5,847 nucleotides of DNA from Ramlibacter sp. (GTDB taxonomy: Bacteria; Pseudomonadota; Gammaproteobacteria; Burkholderiales; Burkholderiaceae_C): assembly GCA_021156245.1 (NCBI GenBank), contig JAJNBO010000185.1, forward strand, positions 1-5,847, in the 5' to 3' direction. The number at the start of each line of letters is the position of its first letter. The first letter of the stretch is position 1. Position numbers and translations under genes: made by a program. Of this stretch, positions 1-4,169 are shown piece after piece. Under the pieces are notes generated by a model, which saw only the letters and a list, made by a program, of their open reading frames with translations, had not been told where the DNA came from and searched no databases.

Positions 1-155
1 TGCTGGTTGCCGACGCGGGTCATGGTCGACTTGTTCAGCAGGTTGAACTTCATGCGGTTCTCCGCGGTGGCCGAGTGGAGCGTCACCGGGATGTGGACCA
101 GGCCGAAACTGATGGCGCCCTTCCAGAGGGTGCGCGAGCTAGTGGGAGCGGGCAT
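1..155 (-). CDS. ku: Ku protein (bacterial NHEJ), N-terminal part, truncated by window edge
   Basis: The first 51 codons of a Ku-family protein, running off the left edge. Bacterial Ku is a homodimeric ring that binds double-strand DNA ends and recruits ligase LigD for non-homologous end joining. The N-terminus carries the family signature: TLWKGAISFGLVHIPVTL at residues 9-26, then SATAENRMKFNLLNKS at about 28-43, matching the opening beta strands of bacterial Ku. The ATG at 155-153 is preceded on the minus strand by AAAGGA (167-162), a good Shine-Dalgarno six bases from the start. The missing part (about 220-280 residues in the family) lies to the left, where a ligD gene is often found; that neighbour is inferred. 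A TCCTACAG box with a -10-like hexamer lies upstream (219-185), so the gene probably has its own promoter. The family call is firm although the gene is partial. Confidence 0.93.
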   Translation of the reverse strand, partial: MPAPTSSRTLWKGAISFGLVHIPVTLHSATAENRMKFNLLNKSTMTRVGNQ

Positions 156-184
156 GCGGATTCCTTTGCCATTGCGGCCCATCC

Positions 185-219
185 ACGGTAGGCACGCCCG
201 CGGCACACGCCTGTAGGAC
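185..219 (-). promoter_or_regulatory. Putative ku promoter with TCCTACAG box
   Basis: Read on the minus strand, TCCTACAG (218-211) is followed after exactly 20 bp by TACCGT (190-185). The hexamer ends 29 nt before the ku ATG, leaving room for a short leader with the AAAGGA ribosome site. The same box, followed by the same 20-bp gap and TAGATT, precedes the small acidic ORF at 1174. The match to sigma-70 consensus is weak and the call rests on recurrence and position. Confidence 0.4.
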
Positions 220-245
220 GGCGCAGCCACAAGGTGCAGGGCAGG

Positions 246-716
246 TCAGGGACAGGCGATCAGCGCGCCCTGCGGCACGCACGGGCCGTTGGGGCCCGCC
301 AGGTTGGGGCCGACTTGCCGCAGGTGCGTTCCGTCGTTGGCCCAGCAACCGTTCGCGTCGCAGATCGCCGGCATGGGTGGCCGTCCGATGGCGACCGGAG
401 GGGGTGCGAGCACCGGGGCCGGCAGCGGCGCGGCGCGTGCGGGCAATTCGATTTGCGGCGGGGCCACGGAGACCGGTGGCTGGGCCACGCGGCCGGGCCG
501 TTGCGCAGGGGGCGCACTGCCGAGGCAGGTGCCCGCGGCCGCACTGCGGAGGCCCTCGATGGCCGCAGGCGTTGCGGGTGCGCTGCGCGCGGACTGCAGG
601 CTGGCGAGCGCCTGCGCACAGGCCGGGGATTTGAGCGGGTCCCCGGCCTGCGCCGCGGCCGCCGATGCGAAGAAGGCGAGCAGGCACGCAAGCAGAAAGC
701 CGCAAGCGGACTTCAC
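246..716 (-). CDS. Hypothetical exported Cys/Pro-rich protein
   Basis: A 156-residue protein of unknown function. Residues 1-24 form a clear Sec signal peptide: Lys2, a hydrophobic core GFLLACLLAFFASA, then AAAAQA before the likely cleavage. The mature part has three zones. A probable helical hairpin (about 28-66) carries Cys33 and Cys64. A low-complexity Ala/Pro-rich linker covers about 67-115. A compact C-terminal motif (118-156) reads CDANGCWANDGTHLRQVGP and then more, with Cys119, 124, 146 and 155. Six mature cysteines suggest disulfides in the periplasm or cell surface; this is inferred. Short secreted proteins with this C-terminal pattern occur in Burkholderiales, but I know no function. 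The start is GTG at 716; an in-frame GTG at 743 would add nine residues, also compatible with a signal peptide. Neither has a strong Shine-Dalgarno. The gene is divergent from the small ORF at 777. Confidence 0.72.
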   Translation of the reverse strand: MKSACGFLLACLLAFFASAAAAQAGDPLKSPACAQALASLQSARSAPATPAAIEGLRSAAAGTCLGSAPPAQRPGRVAQPPVSVAPPQIELPARAAPLPAPVLAPPPVAIGRPPMPAICDANGCWANDGTHLRQVGPNLAGPNGPCVPQGALIACP

Positions 717-762
717 GGGGCGGCTCGCGGGCTTGTCCGACACCTGCAGGCCGGGGGTTTGG

Positions 763-768
763 TTAAGT
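763..768 (+). promoter_or_regulatory. -10-like hexamer TTAAGT before the small basic ORF
   Basis: TTAAGT stands eight bases before the ATG at 777, within a 60-bp divergent gap. The context, ending TTTCCGGGCATG, closely resembles that of the small ORF at 3819 (TAGAGT then TCCGGCATG). No Shine-Dalgarno lies between hexamer and ATG, so a leaderless transcript is the simplest reading. No convincing -35 is visible. Confidence 0.3.
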
Positions 769-776
769 TTCCGGGC

Positions 777-995
777 ATGAAATCCAGCGATACGCGATCG
801 AGCCGCGCCAAGCTCGGCGAGCGCCCGACGTCCTCGGTGCCGGCGAAGCCGGACCACGGCGAGAACTCGTCGAGCACCATCATCGAGGCGCCGATGAGCC
901 CACGCAAGAGGAGGCTGGATGCGCACGATTTCGCCGATGGGGGCGGCAGCGGCGGGGCCGAGGCCTTCAGCCGCCGCCGGGTGGGCAAATCCTAG
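777..995 (+). CDS. Small basic hydrophilic hypothetical protein
   Basis: A 72-residue predicted protein of unknown function. It has no signal peptide, membrane segment or cysteine. It is rich in Ser, Arg, Lys and Gly and probably largely disordered. Visible elements are KPDHGENSSSTIIEAPM (24-40), a basic run SPRKRRLDAH (41-50), a GGGSGG linker (55-60) and a C-terminal RRRVGKS. About 89% of third codon positions are G/C, but the minus strand shares those third positions, so this does not decide the strand. Two facts favour plus. The stop TAG (993-995) shares CTAG with the stop of the convergent small ORF. A -10-like hexamer also sits just before the ATG, in a context nearly repeated before another small ORF at 3819. 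There is no Shine-Dalgarno. It may be a nucleic-acid-associated or stress protein, but nothing proves that. Confidence 0.5.
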   Translation: MKSSDTRSSRAKLGERPTSSVPAKPDHGENSSSTIIEAPMSPRKRRLDAHDFADGGGSGGAEAFSRRRVGKS

Positions 996-1174
996 CGCTC
1001 CTGCCTGCCGCCCGGCGCCAGGTCGCGGTCCTTGACGAAGCCGGCCTGGTTCTCGCCGAGGCCTGGCGTCGCTTCGTCTTCCGCATCCTCGCGCGCCGCG
1101 GCAGGACTGTCGCGGTCCAGTTCCGGCGGATGGGTGTCCCCTGTCAGCTTGGCGGTGTCCTTCGGGTCGGGCAT
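992..1174 (-). CDS. Small acidic hydrophilic hypothetical protein
   Basis: A 60-residue, strongly hydrophilic protein rich in Asp, Glu, Pro and Ala, without cysteine, aromatic core or membrane segment. The N-terminus reads MPDPKDTAKLTGDTHPPELD and the C-terminus is basic (GGRQER). It is probably intrinsically disordered. No function is recognised. The ATG at 1174 is chosen because AGGAG (1185-1181 on the minus strand) sits six bases upstream. An in-frame ATG at 1189 would add five residues but places that Shine-Dalgarno inside the coding sequence. The upstream gap to xth contains a TCCTACAG box and the hexamer TAGATT. Its stop codon overlaps that of the convergent ORF ending at 995. Proteins of this style are common in Comamonadaceae and are usually annotated hypothetical. 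Confidence 0.7.
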   Translation of the reverse strand: MPDPKDTAKLTGDTHPPELDRDSPAAAREDAEDEATPGLGENQAGFVKDRDLAPGGRQER

Positions 1175-1201
1175 CGGGGTCTCCTGCATTGGTTGCGGAC
1201 C

Positions 1202-1235
1202 AATCTACCCCGCGCTGCCGTGCAGCTCTGTAGGA
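1202..1235 (-). promoter_or_regulatory. Putative promoter of small acidic ORF (TCCTACAG-N20-TAGATT)
   Basis: On the minus strand TCCTACAG (1235-1228) is followed after 20 bp by TAGATT (1207-1202), which ends 27 nt before the ATG at 1174. Box and spacing are the same as upstream of ku. The box overlaps the -10-like hexamer of xth on the opposite strand, so one short element could serve both directions. Confidence 0.45.
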
Positions 1236-1236
1236 T
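1231..1236 (+). promoter_or_regulatory. -10-like hexamer of xth (extended TGTAGGAT)
   Basis: TAGGAT matches four of six bases of the sigma-70 -10 consensus and is preceded directly by TG at 1229-1230. It ends 12 nt before the xth ATG. Transcription starting 6-7 bases downstream would leave a leader of only about 5-6 nt, consistent with the absence of a usable Shine-Dalgarno. No clear -35 is seen. Confidence 0.4.
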
Positions 1237-1248
1237 CGGGCCGCACCG

Positions 1249-2064
1249 ATGAAGATCGCCACCTTCAACGTCAACGGCATCAAGACGCGCCTGCCGCACC
1301 TGCTGCGCTGGCTGGAGCGCGAGCAGCCGGACGTGGCCTGCCTGCAGGAGCTCAAGGCGCTGGACGAGACCTTTCCGGCACAGGAGATCCGCGACGCGGG
1401 CTACCACGCATTGTGGAAAGGCCAGCGGTCGTGGAACGGCGTCGCGATCCTGGCCCGGGGGTCCGAGCCGCTGGAGATCCGGCGCACCCTGCCAGGTGAC
1501 GATGCCGACGAGCAGAGCCGCTACCTGGAGGCTGCGGTCGGCGGCATCGTGGTCGGCTGCCTGTATTTGCCCAACGGGAATCCGCAGCCGGGACCCAAAT
1601 TCGACTACAAGCTCGCGTGGTTCGAGCGCCTCATCGCGCACGCGGAAAGCCTCGTGGCATCGGAGCACCCGGTCATCCTCTGCGGCGACTACAACGTGGT
1701 GCCGACGGATGCGGACATCTACAACCCGCGCTCCTGGCTGAAGGACGCGCTGCTGCAGCCGGCAAGCCGCGAGTGCTATCGCCGCCTGCTGGCCCAGGGC
1801 TGGACAGATGCCATCCGCCACCTGCACCCGGACGCCCCGATCTACACCTTCTGGGACTACTTCCGGCAGCACTGGCAGAAGGACTCCGGGCTGCGCATCG
1901 ACCACCTCCTGTTGAACCGCACCTTGGCCCCCGCCTTGCGCGCGGCCGGCGTGGACCGATGGGTGAGGGGCGAGGAGAAGGCCAGCGATCACGCGCCCAC
2001 GTGGGTGGAACTGGACCTCGATGCCTTGCGCAAGCCGCGGTCCGCCGCCCGGAAGAGGTCTTAG
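1249..2064 (+). CDS. xth: Exodeoxyribonuclease III (AP endonuclease, ExoIII/XthA family)
   Basis: A 271-residue Mg2+-dependent endonuclease/exonuclease/phosphatase-fold enzyme, close to the 268 residues of E. coli ExoIII. The family cleaves DNA 5' to abasic sites, removes 3' blocking groups and degrades 3' ends of duplex DNA in base-excision repair. Active-site residues are present by motif: Asn7 in FNVNGIKTR (6-14), Glu34 in LQELK (32-36), Tyr106 in LYLPNGNP (105-112), Asp147 and Asn149 in CGDYNVVPTD (145-154), Asp218 in LRIDHLL (215-221), and the terminal pair Asp247-His248 in ASDHAP. The TFWDYF segment (200-205) is also typical. A short basic tail follows residue 260. The ATG at 1249 is fixed by the conserved MKIATFN start. 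There is no good Shine-Dalgarno, and the -10-like TAGGAT is only 12 nt upstream. It is divergent from the small acidic ORF. With ku 1.1 kb away, two DNA repair functions lie in this window. Confidence 0.97.
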   Translation: MKIATFNVNGIKTRLPHLLRWLEREQPDVACLQELKALDETFPAQEIRDAGYHALWKGQRSWNGVAILARGSEPLEIRRTLPGDDADEQSRYLEAAVGGIVVGCLYLPNGNPQPGPKFDYKLAWFERLIAHAESLVASEHPVILCGDYNVVPTDADIYNPRSWLKDALLQPASRECYRRLLAQGWTDAIRHLHPDAPIYTFWDYFRQHWQKDSGLRIDHLLLNRTLAPALRAAGVDRWVRGEEKASDHAPTWVELDLDALRKPRSAARKRS

Positions 2065-2077
2065 GAGATTTCCCTAG
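2061..2077. promoter_or_regulatory. Imperfect 17-bp inverted repeat, candidate operator
   Basis: TTAGGAGATTTCCCTAG is a partial dyad with outer arms TAGG and CCTA. About 11 of 17 positions agree with its reverse complement. It includes the xth stop codon (2062-2064) and starts 95 bases before the cyclase-like ATG. It could be an operator for that gene or chance; no long T-run follows, so it does not look like an intrinsic terminator. Confidence 0.3.
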
Positions 2078-2130
2078 CGCTTCGTCCGATTCCCCTATTC
2101 ACCCGATGAGCTCGAGGTGGTTTCATCTCG

Positions 2131-2141
2131 TTACGTCGTAA
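2131..2141. repeat. Short perfect palindrome TTACG-T-CGTAA
   Basis: Two 5-bp inverted arms around one base lie directly before the Shine-Dalgarno (GGGGAG, 2143-2148) of the cyclase-like gene. It could be a small regulator site or a leader hairpin, although a one-base loop cannot form as such. It is short enough to be chance. Confidence 0.25.
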
Positions 2142-2155
2142 AGGGGAGAACACGA

Positions 2156-2788
2156 ATGATCGAGACACAGGGCGACGCACTGCTGCTGGAAGCGCTTTCC
2201 GACAAGGTGCTGCACCAGCTGCCGCCGAAGGTGTGGAAGGAACTGATCCTCGGCACCGGGCGTGAAAGCATCCGCTTCGAGCAGCGGCAACTGACGCTCG
2301 TGCACGTGGACGCGCAGACGCCGATCGGCCGCAGCGGCGGCGCCACCGAAGGCTTCTACCAGGAACTGCAGCGCATCAACGCGCACCATGACGGGCGCCT
2401 GGACCCCTACGTGGATGCGGCAGCGCTGGTCACGTTCGAGGATCCGGGCGCGGCGATGCGCATGGCCATGGACCTCCAGCGTGCCGCCCGCGACGTGCGC
2501 CTGCGCATCGGCATCGTGAGCGGCCCCTGCACGCTCGCCTTCTTCCGCGCGCAAGGCCGCCTGTGGTGCACGCCGCTCGGCTCGCAGCCTGCACGGGCGG
2601 CGGAAGTCGCCGCCAGCGCCGTGATCGGCGGCATCGTCGTTTCCCCGGAAGCGTACGCTTCGGCGGACGACGACGTGGACACCCGGCCTGCCGCGCTCGG
2701 GTTCGACGCCGACTTCCAGGATTCCGAGCGGGACCTGTCGTCGCTGGCGTCGGAACAGCCCGTCGTCGACATCGACCTTTCGGTCTGA
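2156..2788 (+). CDS. Degenerate class III adenylate/guanylate cyclase-like protein
   Basis: A 210-residue cytosolic protein whose middle (about 46-167) follows the layout of a class III cyclase homology domain. LTLVHVDAQTP (47-55) matches the first metal-binding strand, and Asp52 could be the first metal Asp. DPYVDAAALVTFEDP (83-97) stands where the family has a K-x-x-GD-x-x-x-x-x-F element before the Ala-rich helix. LRIGIVSGP (116-124) is the conserved beta strand, and GGIVVSPEAY (158-167) is the closing strand. Departures are clear: the Gly-Asp element has lost its Gly and appears shifted, and the substrate loop LGSQPARAAE (141-150) has Ser or Gln for the catalytic Asn while Arg147 remains. 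It is therefore probably catalytically weak or inactive, perhaps a regulatory pseudo-enzyme. The N-terminal 45 residues are predicted helical and the acidic C-terminal tail (170-210) matches nothing I recognise. ATG 2156 is chosen for its GGGGAG site; GTG 2117 lacks one. Confidence 0.72.
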   Translation: MIETQGDALLLEALSDKVLHQLPPKVWKELILGTGRESIRFEQRQLTLVHVDAQTPIGRSGGATEGFYQELQRINAHHDGRLDPYVDAAALVTFEDPGAAMRMAMDLQRAARDVRLRIGIVSGPCTLAFFRAQGRLWCTPLGSQPARAAEVAASAVIGGIVVSPEAYASADDDVDTRPAALGFDADFQDSERDLSSLASEQPVVDIDLSV

Positions 2789-2789
2789 C

Positions 2790-2816
2790 CCGGCGCGCGC
2801 AGGCTCAGCGTGCCGG
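2790..2816. terminator. GC-rich hairpin at convergent gene ends
   Basis: CCGGCGCGC (2790-2798) pairs with GCGTGCCGG (2808-2816) as a nine-pair stem with one G-T wobble and a nine-base loop. It lies between the stop of the cyclase-like gene and that of the crotonase gene, whose stop (2805-2807) is in the loop. This position suits a bidirectional terminator. The T-run expected of an intrinsic terminator is poor on both sides, so the call is tentative. Confidence 0.4.
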
Positions 2817-3710
2817 CTTGTCGCGTTCCAGCTGGCGGATGCGTTCGCGCGCGTCGTCGCCTTCCGGAATCGGCTCTCCGCTGTCGCGCCACGCGACGGC
2901 GGCCTTGAATCCTTCCGCTTGTGCATAGCGGCGGAACCACAGGCCCTCCGGGTTGTGGCGGGTGATGCCGTCGAACAGGGTGGCGAGGCTCTGCGACTGC
3001 TCGAGGCCCATGTTCAGCATGACCTGGTTCACCACCATCTTGTGCATGGCAAGGTGGCTGCGGGGGACGCCGGCGATTCGCCGCGCCAGCGCCATCGCCG
3101 CATCGTCGAGCGCGGCGGCCGGTACTGCATCGTTGGCGAGGCCCCAGGCCAGCGCCGTCCGCCCGTCGATGGTGTCGCCCGTGAACATGAGCTGCTTGGC
3201 GCGCGCCGGCCCCAGGCGGTAGGTCCACATGGCGGTGGTTGGGCAGCCCCAGACGCGGGTGGGCATGTAGCCGATGCGTGCGTCTTCGGCCATCACGAGC
3301 AGGTCGCAGCACAGCGCGATGTCGCTGCCGCCCGCGACCGCGTGGCCGTGGACCTTCGCGATCGTGGGCTTGGGGCTGCGCCAGAGGCTCATGAAATCCT
3401 CGGTGTTGCGCTTCATGTAGGCGTAGTCGACCATCGGGTCCCACGGGGCGCGTTCCTGCTGGCAGGGATGGTCGATCTCGCCCTGGCCGAACTGCGCCAG
3501 GTCGTAGCCGCCGCAGAAGCCCTTGCCGGCGCCTTCCACCACGATCACGTGCACGTCATCGTCCGCATTGGCCCAGTCCACGGCCGCGCGGATTTCGCGC
3601 GGCATCTCCTCGTTGATGGCGTTCAGCCGCGCGGGACGGTTCAGGAGCAGCCGGGCGATGCGGGGCTGTGCCGCGTCCTTTTCGATCTGCAGGGTGCTGT
3701 AGCTGGGCAT
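2805..3710 (-). CDS. Crotonase-family enoyl-CoA hydratase/isomerase
   Basis: A 301-residue crotonase-fold protein acting on an acyl-CoA thioester, probably cytosolic and trimeric or hexameric as usual for the family. Visible are the N-terminal substrate strand [15 protein letters not shown] (19-33), the first oxyanion-hole region [10 protein letters not shown] (62-71) and the second, [16 protein letters not shown] (121-136). These are followed by [17 protein letters not shown] (146-162), [14 protein letters not shown] (165-178) and the C-terminal helices. The two glutamates of classical enoyl-CoA hydratase are not conserved: Asp130 stands at the first and about Thr151 at the second. The exact reaction is therefore uncertain. 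An insert rich in Trp and charged residues (about 75-108, containing [15 protein letters not shown]) is typical of a subgroup of about 300 residues known from other bacteria. ATG 3710 has AGGAA (3720-3716) five bases upstream. The same frame stays open far upstream, but that is antisense to other genes. Confidence 0.92.
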   Translation of the reverse strand: MPSYSTLQIEKDAAQPRIARLLLNRPARLNAINEEMPREIRAAVDWANADDDVHVIVVEGAGKGFCGGYDLAQFGQGEIDHPCQQERAPWDPMVDYAYMKRNTEDFMSLWRSPKPTIAKVHGHAVAGGSDIALCCDLLVMAEDARIGYMPTRVWGCPTTAMWTYRLGPARAKQLMFTGDTIDGRTALAWGLANDAVPAAALDDAAMALARRIAGVPRSHLAMHKMVVNQVMLNMGLEQSQSLATLFDGITRHNPEGLWFRRYAQAEGFKAAVAWRDSGEPIPEGDDARERIRQLERDKPAR

Positions 3711-3733
3711 GGCGGTTCCTCGTCGTTCGGGCC

Positions 3734-3763
3734 AGTCTAGCGAAGCGCAGAGCCGTCCTACAG
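3734..3763 (-). promoter_or_regulatory. Putative crotonase-gene promoter (CTGTAGGAC with TAGACT)
   Basis: On the minus strand TGTAGG (3762-3757) and TAGACT (3739-3734) are 17 bp apart. TAGACT ends 23 nt before the ATG at 3710, leaving a short leader with the AGGAA site. The upstream hexamer is the reverse strand of the third TCCTACAG box, so the element may drive both directions. Similarity to consensus at -35 is weak. Confidence 0.4.
3752..3763 (+). repeat. Third copy of the intergenic TCCTACAG box
   Basis: GCCGTCCTACAG is identical over 12 bases to the reverse strand of 222-211 upstream of ku, and shares TCCTACAG with 1235-1228. Copies one and three also share GGCGTGC a little downstream (3774-3780 here). 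Here it lies in the divergent gap between the crotonase gene and the small ORF at 3819. Confidence 0.6.
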
Positions 3764-3780
3764 CCCCGCGGCAGGCGTGC

Positions 3781-3812
3781 TTGCAGTCCGGTCCCTGGCC
3801 GACTCCTAGAGT
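3781..3812 (+). promoter_or_regulatory. Putative promoter of small Gly/Asn-rich ORF
   Basis: TTGCAG (3781-3786) resembles a -35 and TAGAGT (3807-3812) a -10, but the 20-bp gap is longer than the usual 17. TAGAGT ends six bases before the ATG at 3819, so transcription would begin at or next to the start codon, implying a leaderless message. Confidence 0.4.
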
Positions 3813-3818
3813 TCCGGC

Positions 3819-4112
3819 ATGAGCACGAACACCAGCATCGGCCCCGACGCCAACCGGGGCGGCAACGACAACCCGGGCAATGCCGACGGCTGCGGCAACA
3901 AGACCCTGGGCGACAAGGCCACGCAGCAGCCGCCCACCGGCGCCGAGAGCATCGTCGGCGAGGCGGGCGCACAAGTGCCTGCAGGCGTTCCGGGCGCGCG
4001 CCCGCGCCCCGGCGTGGACAAGGGCGCGCAAGCGTATCCGGACGGCCCCAACGTGGAGAGCAGTCCCTGGGAGCTCGAGGCGGCGCGCGGCAATCCGCCC
4101 AAGGACCGCTGA
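3819..4112 (+). CDS. Small Gly/Asn/Pro-rich hypothetical protein
   Basis: A 97-residue hydrophilic protein of unknown function, without signal peptide or membrane segment. Gly, Asn, Asp and Pro dominate: [19 protein letters not shown] (9-27) holds the single Cys25, and a Pro/Gly/Ala stretch (51-66) leads to a C-terminal segment [20 protein letters not shown] (77-96) with the only Trp. This composition indicates intrinsic disorder. The ATG at 3819 has no real Shine-Dalgarno, and a -10-like TAGAGT lies six bases upstream. It is divergent from the crotonase gene and precedes the FAD monooxygenase by 57 bp on the same strand. A small hairpin and a second TAGAGT in that gap suggest the two are not one obligatory operon. 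The opposite-strand open frame here has no ribosome site and is judged a shadow. Confidence 0.68.
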   Translation: MSTNTSIGPDANRGGNDNPGNADGCGNKTLGDKATQQPPTGAESIVGEAGAQVPAGVPGARPRPGVDKGAQAYPDGPNVESSPWELEAARGNPPKDR

Positions 4113-4113
4113 T

Positions 4114-4126
4114 CCCGCGGAGCGGG
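4114..4126 (+). terminator. Small GC hairpin after the Gly/Asn-rich ORF
   Basis: CCCGC-GGA-GCGGG gives a perfect five-pair stem with a three-base loop, two bases after the stop codon at 4110-4112. There is no T-run, so it would be at best a weak terminator or a 3'-end stabiliser. Confidence 0.25.
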
Positions 4127-4135
4127 CGGACTGGT

Positions 4136-4141
4136 TAGAGT
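4136..4141 (+). promoter_or_regulatory. -10-like hexamer TAGAGT before the FAD monooxygenase gene
   Basis: This hexamer is identical to 3807-3812 and is likewise followed by T. It ends 28 nt before the GTG at 4170, and a GAGGGAGG ribosome site lies in between. No good -35 is visible. It suggests an own promoter for the monooxygenase gene. Confidence 0.35.
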
Positions 4142-4169
4142 TGCGCCCGGACCATCCGAGGGAGGGCGT

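Noticed and set aside
156..245. Gap between ku and the exported protein as a terminator or RNA site
   Set aside because: No stem with a T-run was found; only the promoter-like box for ku is supportable.
713..988. Minus-strand ORF opposite the small basic ORF, starting with TTG
   Set aside because: It needs a TTG start with a badly spaced ribosome site and runs into the exported-protein gene. It shares third codon positions with the plus ORF, so composition cannot exclude it, but the promoter-like context and the shared stop favour plus.
246..1355. A 369-codon minus frame extending the exported protein upstream
   Set aside because: The upstream part crosses xth and the two small ORFs and is low-complexity. 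The signal peptide at the GTG near 716 marks the true N-terminus.
2123..2926. Long minus-strand ORF opposite the cyclase-like gene
   Set aside because: It is Arg/His-rich without a recognisable domain, and antisense to a gene with a good ribosome site and a recognisable fold.
3806..4102. Minus-strand ORF opposite the Gly/Asn-rich protein
   Set aside because: It has no ribosome site or promoter and would face the start region of its neighbour. It looks like a complement-strand shadow.
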